In this document: piece after piece, positions 54,603 to 63,010 of the stretch
Layout: every line of letters starts with the position of its first letter
Numbering within the stretch: the stretch's first letter is position 1
DNA from: Legionella_C dresdenensis
Lineage (GTDB): Bacteria; Pseudomonadota; Gammaproteobacteria; Legionellales; Legionellaceae
Reading direction: 5' to 3'
Assembly: GCF_042649825.1 (NCBI RefSeq)
Contig: NZ_JBHSAB010000021.1
Location: 17,153 to 81,152, forward strand
DNA length: 64,000 bases
The notes under the pieces: generated by a model
Told to the model about the DNA's origin: nothing
The model's database searches: none
Seen by the model: only the letters and a program-made list of their open reading frames with translations
Position numbers and translations under genes: made by a program

Positions 54603-55501
54603 TGGTTTGCCAATAATGCATTTGCGGCTTTTGATTGATTTTTTCGGCCAATTGCTTTGCAAATCATATCGCCGGCAGAGACAACTTTATAGATATCAAC
54701 GCCGGTTTCAATGCCAAGGCCGTGCATAAGGTATAAGACATCTTCAGTGGCGACATTGCCGGTTGCGCCGCGCGCATAAGGGCAGCCGCCCAGTCCTGCG
54801 ACTGAGCTGTCAAACTGGTAGACGCCCATCTCAAGTGCGGCATAAATATTGGCAATTGCCTGACCATAAGTGTCATGGAAATGCATGGCAAAGCGATGTA
54901 TGGGAATCTGTTTCAGAGTTTTTTCTATTACTGCTTTGGTCTGGCTGGGCGTGCCGACTCCGATAGTATCGCCCAGACATATTTCATCAGCGCCCAAATT
55001 AATTAACTCTGCAGTGACATCAGCAACCTGCGAAGGGGATATTTTACCCTCATACGGGCAGCCCAAAGCACAGGAAATATAAGCACGGACATGAATATTT
55101 TCCGCTTTTGCCATTAATATGACCGGTTCAAACCGTTTAATGCTTTCAGCAATGGTGCAGTTGATATTGCGTTGGTTAAACGTTTCACTGGCGGCAGTGA
55201 ACACTGCAATGTGTTTTAAACCTGCGGCCAACGCTTTTTGCATGCCGCGCTCATTAGGGACAAGAGCAGAATAGGCTACGCCCGCGTACTGCCGGATTCG
55301 CTCTATAACAATTTCATTGTCTGCCAACTGCGGGATTGCCTTTGGTGAAACGAAACTGGTCGCTTCAATCCGCTTAAGGCCGGTTTCGCTCAAGCGGTTA
55401 ATCAGATCGATTTTCGTTTCTGCCGGCACAAGGGCTGCTTCATTTTGCAGACCATCCCTGGGGCCTACTTCAATAATGGTAACTTGTTTTGGCAAGTCCA
55501 T
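54599..55501 (-). CDS. mvaB: Hydroxymethylglutaryl-CoA lyase
   Basis: This enzyme splits HMG-CoA into acetyl-CoA and acetoacetate, the last step of leucine degradation. The 300-aa TIM-barrel protein has the N-terminal EVGPRDGLQNEAAL with the catalytic Arg-Asp pair, the metal-binding HFHDTYGQA and the conserved SVAGLGGCPYARGATGN loop with its active-site Cys. It is the last gene of the minus-strand run 60201-54599, 15 bp after the MCC alpha gene. The stop codon lies within the end of a palindromic repeat. Confidence 0.96.
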   Translation of the reverse strand: MDLPKQVTIIEVGPRDGLQNEAALVPAETKIDLINRLSETGLKRIEATSFVSPKAIPQLADNEIVIERIRQYAGVAYSALVPNERGMQKALAAGLKHIAVFTAASETFNQRNINCTIAESIKRFEPVILMAKAENIHVRAYISCALGCPYEGKISPSQVADVTAELINLGADEICLGDTIGVGTPSQTKAVIEKTLKQIPIHRFAMHFHDTYGQAIANIYAALEMGVYQFDSSVAGLGGCPYARGATGNVATEDVLYLMHGLGIETGVDIYKVVSAGDMICKAIGRKNQSKAANALLANQ

Positions 55502-55515
55502 AATTATCCCTGTGG

Positions 55516-57477
55516 TTAAGTATTGCTGTTATCCAGCGCAAGCAATTTTGCACCTTCACTCACCTGTGAACCTATATCATAAAACACTTCAGCTAAAATA
55601 CCATCTTTAGGTGCATGGATCGCATGCTCCATCTTCATTGCTTCAAGTACAATCAATTGTTCGCCTTTTTTTACCGCGTCGCCGGGTTTTTTCAGAATGG
55701 CAACTACAGTAGCCGGCATAGGTGCAGTCAAGTCATGATCAGCGCCTCCATGAGCATTGGTTTGCCAGTCATAACGTCCAAAACTTGTCGTGCCGCTGGT
55801 GAGATAAACGTTTAGCTGATCAGGCAAGGCCTCAACCCAGGCCGCTCGTTTCTGCCCGTCAATATCAATAATCAGATGCCCGCGATCATAGTTCGCTGCC
55901 AAGGCTCTGGTATCCGCTCCGGTAATCAGCTCAAAGCGGTTGGTATCAATGGGGGTAATTCTGATTGCCAGCAATTCGCCATTTAACAAATAACGTTGTG
56001 TCCAGGAACCGGCACTCGTCAGTTGCCAGTTAAAAGCCTGTTGATAAACCGGATCGCTTGTATTCTTGACTGTTGCCAGAAAATCATAGGCCGCTGCAAA
56101 CAGTAGCGCTGTTTCCTCATCGGGCGCAGGCAGCGTAATGTTTTCCTGGTTTAAAAAATCAGTACTTAATTGCGCTTGCCTGAACCGTTCATTCTGGCAA
56201 ATCGTCTGTAAAAACGGAATATTGGATTTGACGCCGCCTATTGCATAATGAGCGAGCGCGTATTGCAGGCGTTGCAAAGCTTGTTGCCGTGTTTCCCCCC
56301 AGACAATGAGCTTGGCAATCATCGGATCATAATACTGGCTGATAGTGGAGTGGCAGGTAATGCCGCTGTCTATGCGTATGCCTTCGCCCTGCGGCTGTTT
56401 TAAAAAATGCAGTTTGCCAGTAGAAGGGATGAAATCTCGATGCGGATCTTCAGCGTAAATCCGACATTCAATTGCGTGCCCATGTTCAGTAATCTGTTCC
56501 TGCAATAACGGAAGCGGCTGATTGGCTGCAATCTGGATTTGCCAGGCGACCAAATCAAGGCCGGTAATCATTTCGGTGACCGGGTGTTCAACCTGCAGTC
56601 TGGTATTCATTTCCATAAAATAAAAATGTTGCTGCTGATGATCAACCAGAAACTCAACCGTTCCCGCACCACGGTAATTAATTGAGCGCGCTACCTCGCA
56701 CGCAGCCGCTGCCAGCTGTTGCCGTAATTGCGGATTTAAATCCGGAGCCGGGGCTTCTTCGATAATCTTCTGATGGCGGCGCTGAATAGAACAGTCACGT
56801 TCAAAAATATGAACAACATTGCCATGATTGTCAGCCATAATCTGTACTTCAACATGGCGGGGATTAACCACCAGCTTTTCAATAATCATGGTATCGTCAG
56901 CAAAGCTTGCCATTGCCTCCCGGCGCGCTCCAGCCAGTGCCTGGCCGAATTCAGCCCGGCTGTTAACCGCCCGCATGCCCTTACCGCCCCCGCCGTTCGC
57001 TGCTTTTAATAATACGGGAAAACCAATGTGTTCAGCTTCTTGCAATAAGCGTTGATCGTCCTGATCGCTGCCATGATAACCAGGAGTCAACGGAACGTTT
57101 GTGCTCTCAAGCATCTGCTTGGCAAGCTGTTTTGATGCCATGGCTTCCATCGCACTGATTGAAGGGCCGATAAACACAATACCAGCCTGTTCACAGGCTT
57201 TGGCAAACAGAGGATTTTCAGATAAAAACCCATAGCCAGGATGTATTGCCTGAGCCTGTGACGCTTTGGCTGCTGCAATAATAGCTTCGATATTCAAATA
57301 GCTTGCTTTCGCTGGCGCTTCGCCAACCCAACAGGCGCGATCAGCCAGTCGGACATGTTCACTGTCCGCATCCGGCGTTGAATAAATGGCAACCGTTTCA
57401 ATGCCAAGCTTCCTTGCGGTTTTAATAATCCGGCAGGCAATTTCGCCGCGGTTGGCAATCAGGATTTTATTAAACAT
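55516..57477 (-). CDS. liuD: Methylcrotonyl-CoA carboxylase alpha (biotin-containing) subunit
   Basis: MCC carboxylates 3-methylcrotonyl-CoA. The 653-aa alpha subunit combines a biotin carboxylase domain (KILIANRGEIACRI at the start, ATP-grasp ANGGGGKGMR, and EMNTRLQVEHPVTE with catalytic residues), a middle BT-type domain and a C-terminal biotinyl domain with EAMKMEH (biotinylated Lys615). Pairs with the beta subunit at 58272. It starts 6 bp after the stop of liuC. Domain order and length distinguish it from acetyl-CoA carboxylase AccC; propionyl-CoA carboxylase is excluded mainly by context. Confidence 0.95.
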   Translation of the reverse strand: MFNKILIANRGEIACRIIKTARKLGIETVAIYSTPDADSEHVRLADRACWVGEAPAKASYLNIEAIIAAAKASQAQAIHPGYGFLSENPLFAKACEQAGIVFIGPSISAMEAMASKQLAKQMLESTNVPLTPGYHGSDQDDQRLLQEAEHIGFPVLLKAANGGGGKGMRAVNSRAEFGQALAGARREAMASFADDTMIIEKLVVNPRHVEVQIMADNHGNVVHIFERDCSIQRRHQKIIEEAPAPDLNPQLRQQLAAAACEVARSINYRGAGTVEFLVDHQQQHFYFMEMNTRLQVEHPVTEMITGLDLVAWQIQIAANQPLPLLQEQITEHGHAIECRIYAEDPHRDFIPSTGKLHFLKQPQGEGIRIDSGITCHSTISQYYDPMIAKLIVWGETRQQALQRLQYALAHYAIGGVKSNIPFLQTICQNERFRQAQLSTDFLNQENITLPAPDEETALLFAAAYDFLATVKNTSDPVYQQAFNWQLTSAGSWTQRYLLNGELLAIRITPIDTNRFELITGADTRALAANYDRGHLIIDIDGQKRAAWVEALPDQLNVYLTSGTTSFGRYDWQTNAHGGADHDLTAPMPATVVAILKKPGDAVKKGEQLIVLEAMKMEHAIHAPKDGILAEVFYDIGSQVSEGAKLLALDNSNT

Positions 57478-57483
57478 GGCAGA

Positions 57484-58260
57484 TTAATCCCATTTCGGTG
57501 TTTCCTTGTTTAAAAACGCATGCAAGCCGCGTTGCCCCTCAGCTGAAACACGTTTTTTGGCGATAAGGCTGGCGGTATGGCTAATGACCTTATCAGTAAC
57601 AGGCTGGTTACTGACCTGATTAACCAATAGCTTGCAATCTGCAACGGCCTGGGGCGCTAATTGGCTTATTTTCTGGGCGTACTCAAGCGTAAACATCAAT
57701 AACTCTTCTTCGCTGATGCAATAATGTATAAGCCCCAGTTCCTTAGCCTGTTTGGCTTCAAAAACATCTGCGCTCATAAATAACCATCGGGCGGCGCGCT
57801 CGCCGATTGCTTTGACCACATACGGACTGATTACCGCCGGAATAAGGCCAAGCCTGACTTCCGAAAAGCAAAAACGGGCGGTATCGGCAGCAATTGCTAT
57901 ATCACAGGCGGCAGCCAGTCCGGCTCCGCCGCCGTAGGCCGCGCCGTGAACGGCAGCTATAGTCGGTTTGGGAGACTCATACAGGGTATTCATGACTTTG
58001 GCCAGAACCATGGCGTCAGCCAGGTTTTCCTGTTCGCTATAAGTTGCCATGCGTTGCATCCAGCTTAAATCAGCGCCGGCAGAAAAATGTTTGCCATTGG
58101 CATTCAGCACAATAGACCGGACTTGTGGATTGTGGATTGCTTCGTCCAGCCTGGCCTGCAAATTATTTAATAATTGGTCGTCAAACGCATTATGTTTATG
58201 GATCCGGTTGAAGGTGATCACATAAACGGTATGATGCAATTCAGTTATCAAATCATCCAT
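57484..58260 (-). CDS. liuC: Methylglutaconyl-CoA hydratase (enoyl-CoA hydratase family)
   Basis: A crotonase-fold enzyme of 258 aa that hydrates 3-methylglutaconyl-CoA to HMG-CoA. It has the oxyanion-hole segments HFSAGADLSWMQRM and AAYGGGAGLAAACDIAIA. The specific substrate is inferred from its place between the two MCC genes, the same arrangement as in the liu cluster of Pseudomonas. Start ATG 58260 with GGAGAG upstream; a GTG directly before it is in frame but less likely. It follows liuB by 11 bp. Confidence 0.93.
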   Translation of the reverse strand: MDDLITELHHTVYVITFNRIHKHNAFDDQLLNNLQARLDEAIHNPQVRSIVLNANGKHFSAGADLSWMQRMATYSEQENLADAMVLAKVMNTLYESPKPTIAAVHGAAYGGGAGLAAACDIAIAADTARFCFSEVRLGLIPAVISPYVVKAIGERAARWLFMSADVFEAKQAKELGLIHYCISEEELLMFTLEYAQKISQLAPQAVADCKLLVNQVSNQPVTDKVISHTASLIAKKRVSAEGQRGLHAFLNKETPKWD

Positions 58261-58271
58261 CACGCTCTCCT

Positions 58272-59879
58272 TTACATACGAAATACCCCAAACCGGGTGG
58301 GTTGGGGCGGTGCGTTCATTGCTGCTGATAAACCTAAACCTAATACAGTGCGGGTATCCTCTGGTGTAATCACGCCATCATCCCATAAGCGGGCACTGGC
58401 ATAATAAGGATTGCCCTGTTTTTCATACTGTTCGCGCAGTTCCGCCTTAAAGGCTTCTTCGTGATCAACAGGCCAGTCCTTACCGGTTTTACTATATTTA
58501 TCACGGTTAACCTGCGCTAATACATTAGCGGCCTGTTCGCCGCCCATTACTGAAATGCGGGCATTAGGCCAGGACCATAAGAAATTCGGATCATACGCGC
58601 GGCCGCACATGGCATAATTACCGGCGCCGAAACTGCCGCCGACAATGACGGTAAATTTGGGCACCCGGGCATTGGCAACGGCGGTAACCATTTTGGCGCC
58701 ATGCTTGGCAATACCGCCCGCTTCGTATTTACTGCCCACCATAAAGCCAGTGATATTTTGTAAAAACAGCAAAGGAATGCCGCGTTGAGCGCATAATTCA
58801 ATGAAATGGGCGCCTTTTAACGCACTTTCAGCAAACAAAATCCCGTTGTTGGCAATAATTCCAATCGGGTAGCCAAACAAATGGGCAAAGCCGCAAATCA
58901 GGGTAGTACCATAAAGCGCTTTGAATTCATCAAATTCGGAACCATCTACAATACGGGCGATAACTTCGCGGATATCAAAAGGTTTACGGGGATCGGCAGG
59001 AATAATGCCGTTAAGTTCCCGGGCGGAATAAAGTGGTTCCCGGCTTTCAATCCTCTTCAGATAATCCGGTTTTTTGCGATTCAGATGATTGACCGCAGTA
59101 CGGGCAAGATGAAGGGCATGAGAATCATTTTCCGCATAATGATCAGCGACGCCTGATTGCCGGCAATGAATATCAGCGCCGCCGAGCTCCTCTGCACTGA
59201 TGACTTCACCGGTGGCCGCTTTGACCAGCGGCGGGCCGCCCAGAAAAATGGTTGCCTGTTGCTTGACCATAATGGACTCATCAGCCATTGCAGGAACATA
59301 GGCGCCGCCAGCAGTACAGGAACCCATTACAACCGCTATCTGGGGGATATTACTGGCTGATAAATTTGCCTGATTGTAAAAAATACGCCCAAAATGCTCA
59401 CGGTCAGGAAATACTTCATCCTGACGAGGTAAAAAGGCGCCGCCTGAATCAACCAGATAAACGCAGGGCAGGTGATTGACGCGGGCGATTTCCTGCGCGC
59501 GTAAATGTTTTTTGACGGTCAAGGGATAGTAAGTACCGCCTTTAACCGTGGCATCATTAATAACAATCATGCATTCAGTCCCGGCAATCAGGCCAATACC
59601 GGTGATGATTCCAGCTGCTGGAACATAATCGTCATAAACTTCATAAGCAGCAAGTTGCGAAAGTTCAAGAAACGGGCTGCCGGGATCAAGTAATTCCTGC
59701 AGACGTTGGCGCGGTAACAGTTTACCGTGCTTTAAATGGCGCTGACGAGCCGCTTCATCGCCGCCTTGATGTATAACCTCAAGGGTTGCCTGTAATTTTT
59801 TTACCAAATCCTGCATCACGGCTTCATTTTCTTTAAATTCGCCGCTTGCCGGATTAAGCTTGCTGATAATTCTGGCCAT
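58272..59879 (-). CDS. liuB: Methylcrotonyl-CoA carboxylase beta (carboxyltransferase) subunit
   Basis: The 535-aa carboxyltransferase subunit accepts the carboxyl group from biotin on LiuD. It has two crotonase-like domains: the first with GGAFLPRQDEVFPDREHFGRIF and SCTAGGAYVPAM, the second with NNGILFAESALKGAHFIELC, QNITGFMVG and GGSFGAGNYAMCGRAYDP. These are typical of MCC beta. It starts 7 bp after the stop of the small membrane protein gene at 59887, so the whole run 60201-54599 appears to be one operon. Confidence 0.96.
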   Translation of the reverse strand: MARIISKLNPASGEFKENEAVMQDLVKKLQATLEVIHQGGDEAARQRHLKHGKLLPRQRLQELLDPGSPFLELSQLAAYEVYDDYVPAAGIITGIGLIAGTECMIVINDATVKGGTYYPLTVKKHLRAQEIARVNHLPCVYLVDSGGAFLPRQDEVFPDREHFGRIFYNQANLSASNIPQIAVVMGSCTAGGAYVPAMADESIMVKQQATIFLGGPPLVKAATGEVISAEELGGADIHCRQSGVADHYAENDSHALHLARTAVNHLNRKKPDYLKRIESREPLYSARELNGIIPADPRKPFDIREVIARIVDGSEFDEFKALYGTTLICGFAHLFGYPIGIIANNGILFAESALKGAHFIELCAQRGIPLLFLQNITGFMVGSKYEAGGIAKHGAKMVTAVANARVPKFTVIVGGSFGAGNYAMCGRAYDPNFLWSWPNARISVMGGEQAANVLAQVNRDKYSKTGKDWPVDHEEAFKAELREQYEKQGNPYYASARLWDDGVITPEDTRTVLGLGLSAAMNAPPQPTRFGVFRM

Positions 59880-59886
59880 GAGAACC

Positions 59887-60201
59887 TCAGTGAATTAGCA
59901 CATTACTAAGAACGATGACTAACCATAAACACCAGGTCAGCTCAATAAAATGAGGCATGTCCTTACCTTTGATTAAACGATATATCAAAGCAGGTATAGC
60001 AGCAATAAGTACGGGTATTAAAACCAGCAGGATAACTTTGCGGATCAGTGTTCCCCAACCGCCGTAGTTGAATAAAGGGGTGAGCTTGACATTAAACCAA
60101 GCATAAAGCATATCAATGTATACAATGAGCAGATGGGCGTATTTGGCAAACAGGACAACCAGAATACTTAATACCACATAAATAAGGCTTTGTCTGAGCA
60201 T
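59887..60201 (-). CDS. Small membrane protein heading the liuBCD-mvaB run
   Basis: A 104-aa protein with three membrane helices (about residues 5-30, 53-78 and 84-102), starting MLRQSLIYVVLSILVV. An ATG two codons upstream (60207) is possible, but AGGATG is a well-placed ribosome site for ATG 60201. No family recognised. It lies 7 bp before liuB and so is probably translated with the leucine genes; it could be a membrane helper or simply a passenger. Preceded by a strong hairpin at 60256-60297. Confidence 0.75.
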   Translation of the reverse strand: MLRQSLIYVVLSILVVLFAKYAHLLIVYIDMLYAWFNVKLTPLFNYGGWGTLIRKVILLVLIPVLIAAIPALIYRLIKGKDMPHFIELTWCLWLVIVLSNVLIH

Positions 60202-60254
60202 GAACATCCTACTAATTATTATTATTATTTTAATATGTGAACAACTATTTATTT

Positions 60255-60302
60255 AAAACCTGGGTCATTCCCGCCTGCGCTGGAATGACCCAGGTTTTTT
60301 TA
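60255..60302. terminator. Strong hairpin between thiolase and small membrane protein gene
   Basis: AAACCTGGGTCATTCC (60256-60271) and GGAATGACCCAGGTTT (60282-60297) form a perfect 16-bp stem with a 10-base loop. On the minus strand it is followed by TTTTAAAT, only a short T-run; on the plus strand by eight T. It probably ends or attenuates the liuA-thiolase transcript before the liuB run. Confidence 0.85.
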
Positions 60303-60316
60303 AGTCCGGCAAGATA

Positions 60317-61501
60317 TTAACACAACTCCACTGCCATGGCAGTCGCTTCGCCGCCGCCTATGCACAGTGCTGCTACACCGCGGGTTTTGTTGGTACGCCG
60401 TAATGCGTTGATAAGCGTAACCAGAATACGTGCGCCTGACGCACCGATTGGATGGCCTAATGCGCAAGCGCCGCCATAGATATTGACTTTGCTTTCATCC
60501 AGTTCAAGTTGGGTAATAGCAGCCATTGCCACGACAGCAAATGCTTCGTTGATTTCATACAGATCAACATCGTCCTGCGACCAGCCGGCTTTATTCATGA
60601 CTTTGCGGATTGCATCAACTGGCGCAGTAGTAAACCATTCTGGCGCCTGAGCGTGGCTTGCATGGGCAACGATACGGGCCAGCGGAGTCAGGCCGCGTTT
60701 TGTAGCCTGGGCTGCAGTCATTAAGATCAGGCTTGCCGCACCGTCAGAAATTGAACTTGAATTGGCAGCAGTTACAGTGCCATCGTTTTTGAATGCCGGT
60801 TTTAATTGTGAAATTTTATCCAGTTTGCTGGCGTCAGGGCCTTCATCCAGGCTGATAGTTGTTTCACCTTTACGGGTGGCGATAGTAACCGCTGCAATTT
60901 CGTCAGCAAAGGCATTGTCTTTTTGCGCCTGCAACGCTTTAGTCATTGAACGGGTAGCGTATTCATCCTGCTGGCTGCGGGTAAATTTGAAATGGTTAGC
61001 TGTTGCTTCAGCAAAAACTCCCATTAACCGGCCACGATCATAGGCGTCTTCCAAACCATCCAGGAACATGTGATCTTTTAATTCGCCATGGCCCAGACGA
61101 TAGCCGGAACGCGCTTTGGGTAACAGGTAGGGCGCGTTACTCATGCTTTCCATTCCGCTGGCAAGAACGATATTGGCAGTGCCGGCTTTGATTAAATCAT
61201 GTGCGAGCATAACGGCTTTCATACCTGAACCGCACATTTTATTAATTGTTGTGGCGCCCGCTGAATCAGGAATGCCTGCTTTGATTGCCGCCTGACGGCC
61301 GGGAGCCTGACCTATCCCTGCCTGCAGCACGCAACCGGTAATCACTTCATCGATTTCTGCTGGTGCAATACCGGCTTCCTCAAGCACTGCTTTATGGGCA
61401 ATAGCGCCCAGTTCCGGCGCGGTTAAGGCTGATAAAGTACCTAACATACCGCCCATAGGCGTTCTCTTCGCAGCAACAATGACAATATCATTTTGATCCA
61501 T
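60317..61501 (-). CDS. Acetyl-CoA acetyltransferase (thiolase)
   Basis: A 394-aa thiolase that interconverts acetoacetyl-CoA and two acetyl-CoA. The nucleophile is Cys90 in NKMCGSGMKAV, and the other catalytic residues are His350 (LGHPIGASG) and Cys380 (ALCIGGGEA). Length and motifs are those of the biosynthetic-type (PhaA/AtoB) class. It follows liuA by 12 bp. In this context it finishes the pathway from acetoacetyl-CoA made by AacS; it could also provide precursor for polyhydroxybutyrate, the Legionella carbon store. Confidence 0.95.
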   Translation of the reverse strand: MDQNDIVIVAAKRTPMGGMLGTLSALTAPELGAIAHKAVLEEAGIAPAEIDEVITGCVLQAGIGQAPGRQAAIKAGIPDSAGATTINKMCGSGMKAVMLAHDLIKAGTANIVLASGMESMSNAPYLLPKARSGYRLGHGELKDHMFLDGLEDAYDRGRLMGVFAEATANHFKFTRSQQDEYATRSMTKALQAQKDNAFADEIAAVTIATRKGETTISLDEGPDASKLDKISQLKPAFKNDGTVTAANSSSISDGAASLILMTAAQATKRGLTPLARIVAHASHAQAPEWFTTAPVDAIRKVMNKAGWSQDDVDLYEINEAFAVVAMAAITQLELDESKVNIYGGACALGHPIGASGARILVTLINALRRTNKTRGVAALCIGGGEATAMAVELC

Positions 61502-61513
61502 GATGTAATTTCC

Positions 61514-62674
61514 TTATGCGTTTTCTTTAAAAAGTTCACGTCCAATCAGCATTCGCCTGATCTCTGACGTACCTGCCCCGATTTCATAAAGCTTGGCATC
61601 CCGCAACAAACGGCCAGTAGGGTACTCATTAATATAACCGTTACCACCCAGGATCTGTATCGCCTGCAATGCCATTTGTGTTGCCCGTTCAGCGGTGTAT
61701 AAAATCACCCCGGCTGCGTCTTTACGGCTCACCAGTCCCTGATCACAGGCTCTGGCTACCGCATATAAATAGGCGCGGCTGGCGCTTAAGTCCGTGTACA
61801 TATCTGCCAGCTTGCCCTGAATAAACTGAAACTCGCCTATAGGCTGATTAAATTGTTTACGCTCATGGACATAAGGCAATACCACATCCATACAGGCCTG
61901 CATAATGCCGATTGGGCCTGCAGCCAATACTGTGCGTTCGTAATCCAGGCCGCTCATTAACACCCGCACGCCCTGATTGATTTCACCCAATATATTTTCC
62001 GCCGGAACTTCACAATCTTCAAAAACCAGCTCACAGGTATTTGAGCCCCGCATCCCCAGTTTATCAAGTTTTTGCGCGGTCCTGAAACCCGGAAAATCTT
62101 TTTCGATAATAAAAGCGGTAATTCCCTTGCTGCCAGCCTGTTTATCGGTTTTGGCGTATACCACCAGTACATTGGCATCCGGGCCATTGGTAATCCACAT
62201 TTTGGTGCCGTTCAGGATAAATCGGTCGCCTTGCTGTTTTGCCTGCAGTTGCATGCTTACTACATCCGAGCCTGAATTGGCTTCGCTCATTGCCAGAGAG
62301 CCAACATATTCTCCGCTTATAAGTTTAGGCAGATATTTGGCTTTTTGCACGCTGTTGCCATTTAAATAAATCTGATTGACACATAAATTGGAATGGGCGC
62401 CATAACTCAGGCCGACTGATGCCGAAGCGCGGGAAACTTCCTCCATTGCGATTACATGAGCCAGATAACCCATATTGGCGCCGCCGTATTCTTCACCGGC
62501 GGTAATTCCAAGCAGGCCCATATCGCCCAATTTGCGCCATAACGAATTGGGAAAACTGTTATCGGCATCAATTTGAGCGGCAAGCGGCGCAATTTCCTGC
62601 TGGGCGAACTGCTGAACACTGTTGCGTAAGAGGTCAAGCGTTTCACCTAATTGATAATTTAAACCTGTCTGCAT
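61514..62674 (-). CDS. liuA: Isovaleryl-CoA dehydrogenase
   Basis: An FAD-dependent acyl-CoA dehydrogenase of 386 aa that makes 3-methylcrotonyl-CoA. The catalytic base is Glu246 (DYERTVLAAGPIG), the position used by isovaleryl-CoA dehydrogenases, in contrast to most short-chain enzymes. It also has AMSEANSGSDVVSM (FAD contact), TKMWITNGPDA and the C-terminal IYEIGAGTSEIRRMLIGREL-like end (YEIGAGTSEIRR). From ATG 62674 the ribosome site AGGAAG fits; an in-frame TTG lies at 62698. First gene of the minus-strand pathway set. Confidence 0.95.
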   Translation of the reverse strand: MQTGLNYQLGETLDLLRNSVQQFAQQEIAPLAAQIDADNSFPNSLWRKLGDMGLLGITAGEEYGGANMGYLAHVIAMEEVSRASASVGLSYGAHSNLCVNQIYLNGNSVQKAKYLPKLISGEYVGSLAMSEANSGSDVVSMQLQAKQQGDRFILNGTKMWITNGPDANVLVVYAKTDKQAGSKGITAFIIEKDFPGFRTAQKLDKLGMRGSNTCELVFEDCEVPAENILGEINQGVRVLMSGLDYERTVLAAGPIGIMQACMDVVLPYVHERKQFNQPIGEFQFIQGKLADMYTDLSASRAYLYAVARACDQGLVSRKDAAGVILYTAERATQMALQAIQILGGNGYINEYPTGRLLRDAKLYEIGAGTSEIRRMLIGRELFKENA

Positions 62675-62783
62675 GGACACTTCCTGTTGCTGTGGCAAAT
62701 TAACTAGACTATACCGGTAGCAGGGTATTTTGCAAGAGTGGCTAAGGTTAAGGAATTAATTTCCACATATCACTACATCGTTC

Positions 62784-62915
62784 GGACAATTTTTGTAGGT
62801 TGGGTCGTTTTGACCCAACAGGCTTTTTATCAAGCACTCCAGATCAGAAAAGTAATTGAGATTGGTAATGTTGGGTCAAAACGACCCAACCTACACGTAA
62901 TACAAAAAATTGTCC
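62784..62915. repeat. Long palindromic element upstream of liuA and effector 3
   Basis: GGACAATTTTTGTAGGTTGGG (from 62784) and CCCAACCTACACG...AAAAAATTGTCC (to 62915) pair, and each holds its own TTGGGTC/GACCCAA hairpin. It lies in the divergent gap between liuA (start 62674) and effector 3 (start 63011). The gap 62675-63010 also holds GTTAAGGAATTAATTTCCAC, the outer-module tail seen at 42718 and 54396, and the promoter regions, which I could not assign. Confidence 0.85.
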
Positions 62916-63010
62916 TGTGCAAAGAAGTCCAAACCCCATTTTCTACGGCTTAAGAATCTGTTAATAATTCCGCCATATAATACTACAAACTCTTAATTAA
63001 TATATAAATC

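Noticed and set aside
61977..62369. 130-codon plus frame opposite liuA
   Set aside because: Antisense shadow of a conserved acyl-CoA dehydrogenase gene.
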